Assembly (NCBI GenBank): GCA_024693365.1
Contig: JAILLF010000046.1
Span: forward strand, 1 to 57,737
Reading direction: 5' to 3'
From: Acetatifactor sp.
Lineage (GTDB): Bacteria > Bacillota > Clostridia > Lachnospirales > Lachnospiraceae
DNA length: 57,737 nucleotides
The translations under genes and the position numbers were made by a program. How positions within the stretch are numbered: the stretch's first letter is position 1; each line of letters begins with the position of its first letter. The notes below the pieces were generated by a model, which did not search any database, was not told the DNA's origin, and was given only the letters and a program-made list of their open reading frames with translations. Positions 51,873 to 57,737 of the stretch are shown here, in pieces.

Positions 51873-53231
51873 TTATTCCTCCAGAATATCTTCTGCATCT
51901 TGCAATCCCAAGTGCGTCGTCACGACGATCACGGAATCTCCCGGCATGATCTCCGTTTGACCGTCGGGGATGACTAATTTATCATTTCGGATGATTGCAC
52001 CGATAAGCAAGCCTTTCTTTCTTTTCATCTTTACCAGGGGGATTCCAGTGATCTTGGAGTTCTCCGTAACGACAAACTCCAGTGCCTCTACCTTGTCGTC
52101 ATACATCCGGTAAAGCGTCTTCACGTTGCTGCCGATGGAATTCTTGGTCGCCCTGGAATATCTCAGGATCTTCTGTGCCGTCAAAAGCTTTGGATATACG
52201 ACGCTGTCGATATCCAGATTATGAATCACCTCATTCAGCTGTTCCCGGTTGATCTTGGTCACAACCTTGCGGCTGACTTTTCTCTTGGCCATGAGGGAGA
52301 GCAATATGTTCTCCTCATCAAGATTCGTGAGTGCCACAAAGGCATCCATGGTATCTATGCGCTCCTCCTTCAGGAACGCTTCATCGCTTCCGTCCCCATT
52401 GATGATGGTCGCGTGAGGAAGCGCTTCGCTGAGCTCCAGACAACGGTCCGGATTCTTTTCGATGATCTTCACCGCAATTCCCAGGTTATCCAGCATCTTG
52501 GCGAGATAGAGCGTTATTTTTCCGCCGCCCACGATCATGGTATTCTTCGCGCGGTTCGTGTTCATGTCGATCTTTTCAAAGAATTGCTTTGCAGATTTTC
52601 TGGAAGTTACCAGGGATACAACGTCGCCTGATCTCATGATAAAATTACCGTCGGGGATGGTCGCCTGTCCGTCGCGGTCCACGGCACAGATCAGGAAATC
52701 GCCGCCCGTCATGGCATTGACGTCGCGAAGCGTCTTACCGTCCAGCTTTGACTCGGCCGGAATCTTAAACCGGATCATTTCAACCTTGCCGCCCGCAAAG
52801 GAATCAATGCCAAGCGCACTCGGGAAGCCAAGCAGGGACGCAATCTCGGAAGCCGCCGTCTGCTCGGGGTTGATGATCATGGAAAGACCCAGCTCCCTTT
52901 GCAGAAAACGTTTTTCCTGGCTGTATATGGGATTGCGGACTCTGGCAATGGTCTGGCACTTTGAAGCCTTTCTTGCGATCACGCAGCAAAGAAGGTTCAG
53001 CTCGTCATGCTCCGTCACGGCGATCAAAAGATCTGCCGTCTCTATGCCGGCCTCTTTCAAAACGCCATAGCTGGATCCATTTCCCACCATGCCCATGACG
53101 TCATATTCCGTGGCCAGCTGACGAACAACGTCCGGCTTTACGTCCACGATACAAATGTTATTGTCTTCCTGACTCAGGCTGCGAACCAAGGCCGTTCCGA
53201 CCTTTCCTCCGCCCACGATTACAATCTGCAT
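51873..53231 (-). CDS. trkA: Trk potassium transporter regulatory subunit
   Basis: 452 residues with two RCK units. N-terminal Rossmann fold QIVIVGGGKVGTALVRSLSQ and a second at about 233 (NTMIVGGGKITLYLAKML), each followed by a TrkA_C domain (ITGIPLVKMKRKKGLLIGAI and so on). It binds NAD(H)/ATP or c-di-AMP-type ligands and gates TrkH. The RBS GGAGGTTATAAC is strong. Promoter-proximal gene of trkA-trkH. Confidence 0.96.
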   Translation of the reverse strand: MQIVIVGGGKVGTALVRSLSQEDNNICIVDVKPDVVRQLATEYDVMGMVGNGSSYGVLKEAGIETADLLIAVTEHDELNLLCCVIARKASKCQTIARVRNPIYSQEKRFLQRELGLSMIINPEQTAASEIASLLGFPSALGIDSFAGGKVEMIRFKIPAESKLDGKTLRDVNAMTGGDFLICAVDRDGQATIPDGNFIMRSGDVVSLVTSRKSAKQFFEKIDMNTNRAKNTMIVGGGKITLYLAKMLDNLGIAVKIIEKNPDRCLELSEALPHATIINGDGSDEAFLKEERIDTMDAFVALTNLDEENILLSLMAKRKVSRKVVTKINREQLNEVIHNLDIDSVVYPKLLTAQKILRYSRATKNSIGSNVKTLYRMYDDKVEALEFVVTENSKITGIPLVKMKRKKGLLIGAIIRNDKLVIPDGQTEIMPGDSVIVVTTHLGLQDAEDILEE

Positions 53232-53308
53232 GTTATAACCTCCAATGCGTCCGATAAAAACAAATACAAATTATACTATACCACTTTACGCGCCTAACGT
53301 AAAGTTAG

Positions 53309-53335
53309 AAAAAGGCGATGGATTATCCCATCGCC
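53309..53335 (-). terminator. Terminator of the lipoprotein gene
   Basis: GGCGATGG (53314-53321) pairs with CCATCGCC (53328-53335), followed on the minus strand by TTTTT. It lies 20 nt past the lipoprotein stop codon and before the trkA promoter region. Confidence 0.85.
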
Positions 53336-53354
53336 CATATTCTTTCGGCTAATT

Positions 53355-54140
53355 TTATTGAATCACTTCAACTTCCACGTCCGTGCCTGCGAGATATTTA
53401 AACTCATCCGGGAAAAATCCCAGGAGTGACGTCACCACGTCGCCCGCGGAATCCGCTTTAAAGTCATCGATAAAAATGGGAGTACCTGACATGCTGACGA
53501 TTCCATCCTCAGTCACTTCATAATTTACGGCCAACGGATATGCGTCTTTGTAGCAATAGACGAGCATTCCTGAATCAGCCGTCATGTTTTCATCCAAGTA
53601 TAAGCATCCCGTCGTCAGGACGCTAGTCAATGCGACCGTTTGTGCTGACTTACGGGCATTCAACATAGTCATAAAGCTTGTTGAGAGGCGTCCCTTAAGA
53701 TCCTTGATTAGCTCCTCCGAAAGATTGTCTAGCTTTGCGGAAGATCCCTTCAGCGCAACGTTAATCATCAAATTATTAAATTCTTCCTTAAACCTGACTT
53801 GATAAATCTTTTCCGGAGACGAATAATCGGCGGAAACCAGCTTTTGGTATTCATCGCTTTCTTTCATGCTCGCGGTCGACGTTATCAATTCTAAATATGT
53901 TTCGTTGTTGGCCTTCTCCAGTATTAAATCCAGTATTTTCTGAGCGTGATCCGTCAGATTTCCAGAGAGTGCTTTCTTGTCTTTCTCCTTCTCCTTATTT
54001 TCGCTGCCTGCGGAAGCTTCCACTTTCTTGGTTTCCTTGCCTTCCTTACCGTCACGGCCACCCTCATCGCTGCAGGCTCCCAGGCAGACAGTCATTGCTG
54101 CCATAGTCAGCCATAGCATTAGTTTTTTAGTTGCTCTCAT
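53355..54140 (-). CDS. Predicted lipoprotein, unknown function (DUF5105-like)
   Basis: 261 residues. Signal peptide MRATKKLMLWLTMAAMTVCL with lipobox CLGAC (Cys about 21), then a Lys/Glu/Gly linker (KEKEKDKKAL), then a mixed domain with TAKLDNLSEELIKDL-type helices and a beta C-terminal part. Similar lipoproteins in clostridia are called DUF5105/DUF4878; I am not certain. The start ATG 54140 has GGAAG upstream; a frame to 54263 overlaps the tocopherol-cyclase gene end and is unlikely. Probably co-transcribed with the two genes upstream. Confidence 0.78.
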   Translation of the reverse strand: MRATKKLMLWLTMAAMTVCLGACSDEGGRDGKEGKETKKVEASAGSENKEKEKDKKALSGNLTDHAQKILDLILEKANNETYLELITSTASMKESDEYQKLVSADYSSPEKIYQVRFKEEFNNLMINVALKGSSAKLDNLSEELIKDLKGRLSTSFMTMLNARKSAQTVALTSVLTTGCLYLDENMTADSGMLVYCYKDAYPLAVNYEVTEDGIVSMSGTPIFIDDFKADSAGDVVTSLLGFFPDEFKYLAGTDVEVEVIQ

Positions 54141-54162
54141 TTTTTTGCATCTTCCTTTCTCG

Positions 54163-55011
54163 TTATTCTTGATATTCATACTCAAACGTTGCCTGATCCG
54201 TAATGAGTTGGAAAACCTGCTCGTCACCGATCCAAAACTCGTAGGCCGCCTTACAGGTGGCACTCTCCCGGATGGTTCTCACCATGCTGCCCGCAACAGG
54301 AGCACGCAAGGCCTTTCCTGAGGCCTCTATTAGCCTCACCTTGAGCTTTTTGTCCCCCTGTACGATTGTTGCGCCACCGTCGCGTATTTCAGCCGCATTT
54401 GCGCCCAAATACGTCGCTATGCGATATTCCTGACCCTTCCAGTAGACAAAACCAATGATGCCCGTAAAACGGAAGCCCAGGAAGGGGATGTCCGCCACGG
54501 AGAGCATGAGCGAGACGTCCTGCGGCAAGAAGGTCTGCGTCCAAAGATATTCCTTGGGGAATGACCTTCCCGTGTCTCCCTCCCAATAGCCCCTTGCGTT
54601 TTCAAAAACGAATTCCTCACCGTTTACCGTAAGTCTTCCGTTGACAAGATGACTAACGCTCCCCACCATGTGCCTGCACTCCATAAAGGGAATCATTGCA
54701 AACGGTCCCATGATATCGTATTTAAGCGGAGTGATCGGTCCAAACTCAAGCTTGCCTTGAATGGACAGTTCTTCCGTGTTTACGTCAACGCTAACGCCCC
54801 TTCTGCTGAAACGGTTTTTCCCAATCTTGATGAGGCTCCCCTTTTGGAAATAAGCTTCCTTGGGGAATTCCGCTGCCCAGACCCCGCTTTCCGTGATTAC
54901 CTGCAACGAGCAGGTTCTGTTTTTTCCATCACCGTGCGTGGCTGCGATCAGCGCAATCGTCTGCGTCTCCGATTGGATTTTATAATAATAGCCATAAAAA
55001 TAACCTTGCAT
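54163..55011 (-). CDS. Tocopherol-cyclase-like (lipocalin-type beta-barrel) protein
   Basis: About 282 residues. The start MQGYFYGYYYKIQSETQTIA and the block NARGYWEGDTGRSFPKEYLW followed by WTQ resemble the tocopherol cyclase family, whose plant members close the chromanol ring. Anaerobic Firmicutes do not make tocopherol, so the bacterial homologue must act on another hydrophobic ligand. ATG 55011 follows AAAGGCGG; the GTG at 55017 is too close to it. It lies 46 nt after the PARG-like gene. Confidence 0.82.
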   Translation of the reverse strand: MQGYFYGYYYKIQSETQTIALIAATHGDGKNRTCSLQVITESGVWAAEFPKEAYFQKGSLIKIGKNRFSRRGVSVDVNTEELSIQGKLEFGPITPLKYDIMGPFAMIPFMECRHMVGSVSHLVNGRLTVNGEEFVFENARGYWEGDTGRSFPKEYLWTQTFLPQDVSLMLSVADIPFLGFRFTGIIGFVYWKGQEYRIATYLGANAAEIRDGGATIVQGDKKLKVRLIEASGKALRAPVAGSMVRTIRESATCKAAYEFWIGDEQVFQLITDQATFEYEYQE

Positions 55012-55057
55012 GTTCACGCCGCCTTTCTCTTATCGCGAATTTCCATTTCCCAGAATA

Positions 55058-55882
55058 CTACGCGTCTTTTTTGCCTTGCTCACTGCCAAATTGTTCGCGA
55101 AATGCCGTGATATTCCTTCCGTCTTCCTTGCCATATATGGCAAAGCAAACCCTTTCAAAGCATCGTCCATACTCTTCCTCAACGAGAACCTGCTTAAAAT
55201 ATGCAGCCACTTCCTTCGGATTGTTTCCAAATGCTCCACATCCCCATGCGCCCAGCACCAGATTCTTATATCCGTGATTGGCCGCCATCCTGAGCATAAT
55301 GCGAATTCTTCTAAGCATTGTCTCCCGGATCGTGGCAGAGGACGTAAGCATGGCCGCGCCGTGACGGTTTGGCGCCGGGATCGTCACGACCCCAACGCGG
55401 AATGGCTCCTCCAGAAGTTCGCATTTTTCGTTGCGAAACACAAGCACGTCGGGTGAAAGAAGCATGTAATCAGACTCTACGGTGCTTAAATGCGAATTGT
55501 TGTAACGGTACATTTCCGCCGCTTCCCTGGAATGAATGGAAGCGTAGAGAGTGCTGCACCTGCACAGAGCCTCCTCCTGCGCCGTTGCGCCTAAAAGGAA
55601 ACCACCCCCCGGATTGTGGGCGTTAGCAAAGTTCATGACCAATGGATTCTCCAGGAGTCTCGCCGCCTGAAAGGAGTCGGCATTGCAAACCTCAAAGGTA
55701 CAAGTTGCGTCAAGATACCTCTGCGCCAGATCCCATGCCAAAAGATCCTCTCCCATCTTGGGAGAAATCACAAGCACGTTATCATAATTTGCCTTCGGAA
55801 AAGCGATTGTACGCCCTTCCACCTGATAACTTTCTTCTTGTGTAATTCTGATGGTCTCTCTTGCGGTCTGAATCAAATTCAT
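55058..55882 (-). CDS. Microbial PARG-like (TIGR02452) macrodomain protein
   Basis: About 274 residues. NFANAHNPGGGFLLGATAQE followed by EALCR is the bacterial poly(ADP-ribose) glycohydrolase signature (GGG then QEE), and NLVLGAWGCGAFGNNPKEVA completes the macrodomain. It removes ADP-ribose chains or related nucleotides. The start ATG 55882 has GGAGG 8 nt upstream; GTG 55891 overlaps that site. No ADP-ribosyltransferase or NADAR-type gene lies in the window, so the substrate source is not local. Confidence 0.9.
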   Translation of the reverse strand: MNLIQTARETIRITQEESYQVEGRTIAFPKANYDNVLVISPKMGEDLLAWDLAQRYLDATCTFEVCNADSFQAARLLENPLVMNFANAHNPGGGFLLGATAQEEALCRCSTLYASIHSREAAEMYRYNNSHLSTVESDYMLLSPDVLVFRNEKCELLEEPFRVGVVTIPAPNRHGAAMLTSSATIRETMLRRIRIMLRMAANHGYKNLVLGAWGCGAFGNNPKEVAAYFKQVLVEEEYGRCFERVCFAIYGKEDGRNITAFREQFGSEQGKKDA

Positions 55883-55918
55883 CTCCGTCACCTCCGTCAG
55901 TGCCTTTTAAAGCGACAT

Positions 55919-56896
55919 TCACAGATCCATTTTCAAAAACGACAGATTCTGCGCTGCATTTACCTTGCTCAGATGAAGCATATACTTTTGTCTCGCTGCC
56001 TTGCCCTCTTTCCACGATTCTTTTGCAAAATACGCGAGCAAAATCATGATGGGCAGACATAACGTACTCAAGATGATCCATGCGGAAGATTCGTTCATGT
56101 TTATGCTTGTAAACAAATGCCAGAAAAACAAACACATCATAACACTGAGGCCCCCGACGATGGCACCACAAGTTTTTGCAAAGGAAATCACGGTTTCTTC
56201 CCTCGCGGCAGGAAGCACGTACACCACTTTTCCAGTCTGTCCGTTTACGTAAGCAATGAAATCCCCGTCATCCGCATAAATAATGCAAAACCATATAGGT
56301 AAAAGCGCTAACGTAGAATTATCGACCCTAAAAACAGGCTCCGTTCTAAGCATCTCTGCCCCATTTTCATCTAATCTTTTTTGGATCTCCCGGTTAAACG
56401 CGGCCTGTATCATCTTTGTTGCGGTTTTCTCTGCCTCTTCCCTTCCCACTTCGCACTCTACAACCTGGCATTCTTCCTGCAGGACGTCCTCTACGGGCAT
56501 AATCTGGGAATTAGGTACCAATTGCGAGTAATCATAGGGACCTAAGCCACAGGTAATGACGTCCTCCAAATCATAAACGCCGTCAACGGAAAATTGATCA
56601 AGCCGGATCATTCCTCCCGCTTTCGCATATTTCGAAGCCTCATACCGATCTCCCCGGTATTTCCAAATCTGTTGATCCTCATAAGATATGTCCAATAGCC
56701 AAAACGGAACGTATGCCGGAATTATTTTCATCTCATATCCCAAAAAATCATCGGGCACGAACGGTCCTAGCTTCATTTGCCGCCGGAGGTTTTCCAAAGC
56801 AGCTTCCTTTGTGATCCGAAACGGGATTACGTATTCTGGTTGCATTTTCCTTTCAATTTGCATTATGCTCTCATCTTGCATTAAATGCTCAGTCAT
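55919..56896 (-). CDS. Membrane protein similar to the C-terminal part of TFIIB-type zinc-ribbon proteins
   Basis: About 325 residues. It starts MTEHLMQDESIMQIERKMQP. EYVIPFRITKEAALENLRRQ, then LGYEMKIIPAYVPFWLLDI and NGQTGKVVYVLPA resemble proteins annotated as TFIIB-type zinc-ribbon-containing in Lachnospiraceae, but the zinc ribbon is missing. Two membrane segments lie near the C-terminus (AIVGGLSVMMCLFFWHLF and WIILSTLCLPIMILLAYF). ATG 56896 has GGAGG 9 nt upstream and overlaps the upstream gene by 8 bp. Function unknown. Confidence 0.8.
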   Translation of the reverse strand: MTEHLMQDESIMQIERKMQPEYVIPFRITKEAALENLRRQMKLGPFVPDDFLGYEMKIIPAYVPFWLLDISYEDQQIWKYRGDRYEASKYAKAGGMIRLDQFSVDGVYDLEDVITCGLGPYDYSQLVPNSQIMPVEDVLQEECQVVECEVGREEAEKTATKMIQAAFNREIQKRLDENGAEMLRTEPVFRVDNSTLALLPIWFCIIYADDGDFIAYVNGQTGKVVYVLPAAREETVISFAKTCGAIVGGLSVMMCLFFWHLFTSINMNESSAWIILSTLCLPIMILLAYFAKESWKEGKAARQKYMLHLSKVNAAQNLSFLKMDL

Positions 56897-57140
56897 TTTC
56901 CGTTTCCTCCAGATCCCTTGGCTGGTGCAAACTGGTATTTGCAATAATCTTACCAGGATCCACGTCAGTATCACAATAAAACTTAGAATTAGATTCATCC
57001 GTAGAAAACTCAATAAGTTTCACCTTTGTACCAACGTCATTTGATTTAGCAATCTTTTTCATGACGCTGGCGTAGGAGATAATACAACCGAGAGCCATAG
57101 TAATGATTATATATACAAAAAGGCAAAGAATTCCATGCAT
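56889..57140 (-). CDS. Small single-pass membrane protein
   Basis: 83 residues. An N-terminal membrane segment (ILCLFVYIIITMALGCIISY) is followed by a polar cytosolic or extracellular tail of about 50 residues. GGAGG lies 8 nt before the ATG. It overlaps the next gene by 8 bp, so the pair is translationally coupled. Family not recognised. Confidence 0.72.
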   Translation of the reverse strand: MHGILCLFVYIIITMALGCIISYASVMKKIAKSNDVGTKVKLIEFSTDESNSKFYCDTDVDPGKIIANTSLHQPRDLEETEND

Positions 57141-57239
57141 TTATATTTCCTCCGTTTCCAAATATATTATCTTATTTCTTGAAAAATTTCAACTAAACTG
57201 CGCGCACCTTACGTCATTTTATAATATAAAAAACAGCAC

Positions 57240-57262
57240 AAAAAAACCAAGTTTCCACTTGG
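57240..57262 (-). terminator. Terminator of the Glu-Met-Asp-Val tRNA cluster
   Basis: CCAAGT-TTCC-ACTTGG (57247-57262), followed on the minus strand by seven T. It lies 38 nt downstream of tRNA-Val. Confidence 0.8.
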
Positions 57263-57299
57263 CACTTTTATAACGGACATTCTATTTATCACATAAAAA

Positions 57300-57372
57300 T
57301 GGGGCCTATAGGGCTCGAACCTATGACCCTCTGCTTGTAAGGCAGATGCTCTCCCAGCTGAGCTAAGACCCC
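57300..57372 (-). tRNA. tRNA-Val (TAC)
   Basis: Anticodon loop CTTACAA inside TCTGC/GCAGA. Acceptor GGGGTCT pairs with AGGCCCC, T-loop TTCGAGC. Last of a four-tRNA cluster. Confidence 0.95.
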
Positions 57373-57419
57373 AATTTTTTTATGCATTACGTTAGAAACA
57401 AGTCGATAATCGACTTGCG

Positions 57420-57493
57420 CGACCCAGATCGGGCTCGAACCGACGACCTCCGCCGTGACAGGGCGGCGCTCTAACCAACTGAGCCACTGGGCC
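57420..57493 (-). tRNA. tRNA-Asp (GTC)
   Basis: Anticodon loop CTGTCAC inside CCGCC/GGCGG. Acceptor GGCCCAG pairs with CTGGGTC (one G-U), T-loop TTCGAGC. Confidence 0.95.
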
Positions 57494-57514
57494 AAAAAAT
57501 ATTTGATTGAAAAA

Positions 57515-57588
57515 TGGACCTTCGGGGACTCGAACCCAGGACCGACCGGTTATGAGCCGGTTGCTCTAACCAACTGAGCTAAAGGTCC
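57515..57588 (-). tRNA. tRNA-Met (CAT)
   Basis: Anticodon loop CTCATAA inside ACCGG/CCGGT. Acceptor GGACCTT pairs with AAGGTCC. It lacks the unpaired first base of initiator tRNA and so is elongator Met, although an Ile-lysidine tRNA cannot be excluded from the anticodon alone. Confidence 0.92.
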
Positions 57589-57596
57589 TCATAAAG

Positions 57597-57668
57597 TGAC
57601 TCCAACGGGAATCGAACCCGTGTTACCGCCGTGAAAGGGCGATGTCTTAACCGCTTGACCATGGAGCC
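57597..57668 (-). tRNA. tRNA-Glu (TTC)
   Basis: Anticodon loop CTTTCAC inside CGCC/GGCG. Acceptor GGCTCCA pairs with TGGAGTC, T-loop TTCGATT. Promoter-proximal member visible in the window; its promoter lies in or beyond the hairpin region at the window end. Confidence 0.95.
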
Positions 57669-57691
57669 GTTAATTTCTCGCTCCGGCGATG

Positions 57692-57729
57692 TCGGAAGCT
57701 TTGCTTCCGATCTTTGACGAAGTCAAAGA
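57692..57729. repeat. Two triloop hairpins at the window end
   Basis: TCGGAAGC-TTT-GCTTCCGA (57692-57710) and TCTTTGAC-GAA-GTCAAAGA (57711-57729) lie back to back, each with an 8-bp stem and 3-nt loop. Fourth member of the hairpin family seen at 1-140, 31180 and 38041; the element runs out of the window. Confidence 0.65.
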
Positions 57730-57737
57730 CCGGCGCC

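Overview
The window reads as a chromosomal segment of a low-to-moderate-GC anaerobic Firmicute, most likely a member of Lachnospiraceae or a close relative. Supporting this are a FASII operon with FabK and a fused AccD-AccA, a GH94 cellobiose phosphorylase, a two-gene SufC/SufB-type (SMS-like) Fe-S assembly locus, a LytTR+DUF3021 pair, a DUF6171 zinc protein, and large secreted proteins with CxxC modules. Family assignments come from reading motifs in the translations; no database search was run. Almost all genes lie on the minus strand. The plus-strand exceptions are the cellobiose phosphorylase, the Fe-S pair, a PIG-L deacetylase and tRNA-Pro.

Layout. 1-366: intergenic hairpins and a 33-bp tandem repeat. 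0.37-10.5 kb: fatty-acid synthesis operon (acpP-fabK-fabD-fabG-fabF-fabZ-accDA-fabH-fabT, then a MATE exporter), driven by one strong promoter embedded in FabT-like operators. 10.5-15.2 kb: an unrecognised two-gene operon, a Hint-domain protein followed by an 864-residue protein with a hydrophobic C-terminus. 15.2-18.9 kb: M48/SHOCT protease, a small helical protein, a four-tRNA operon and a metallophosphoesterase lipoprotein. 18.9-25.5 kb: a 1548-residue secreted protein with about 72 cysteines near its N-terminus, a sodium:solute symporter and tRNA-Pro. 25.6-28.5 kb: housekeeping genes (YfcE-like phosphoesterase, RdgB, THUMP methyltransferase, HAAS protein). 28.6-31.2 kb: cellobiose phosphorylase. 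31.2-33.6 kb: DUF6171 protein, an independently transcribed structured RNA of about 310 nt with a tRNA-like 5' domain, and a diguanylate cyclase. 33.6-37.8 kb: PlsC-like acyltransferase, methyltransferase, DUF3021, LytTR, alpha/beta hydrolase. 37.9-43.1 kb: tRNA-Arg with repeated copies of its 3' end, a chemoreceptor, the Fe-S pair, a perfect 82-nt palindrome, and a CheY/CheX-like pair. 43.1-43.9 kb: AT-rich gene-free DNA. 44-50.4 kb: cysteine synthase and a cell-surface cluster (GT2-GtrA, phosphodiester glycosidase, membrane-anchored proteins, secreted PIG-L deacetylase). 50.4-53.2 kb: TrkA/TrkH potassium uptake. 53.3-57.1 kb: lipoprotein, tocopherol-cyclase-like protein, PARG-like protein and a membrane-protein pair. 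57.3-57.7 kb: second four-tRNA cluster.

How the genes work together. FabT is the last gene of the synthesis block and FabT-like boxes overlap the acpP promoter, so the operon probably feeds back on itself through acyl-ACP. accB and accC are absent and must be elsewhere. The chemoreceptor, CheY and CheX-like protein look like an adaptation module around the Fe-S genes. The glycosyltransferase, glycosidase and PIG-L genes look like an envelope-glycan unit.

Strongest candidates for something undescribed: the RNA at about 31838-32149, the Hint operon at 10.5-14.7 kb, the cysteine-rich secreted protein, and a strict codon-context rule (Asp, Asn, Tyr and His codons end in C whenever valine follows).
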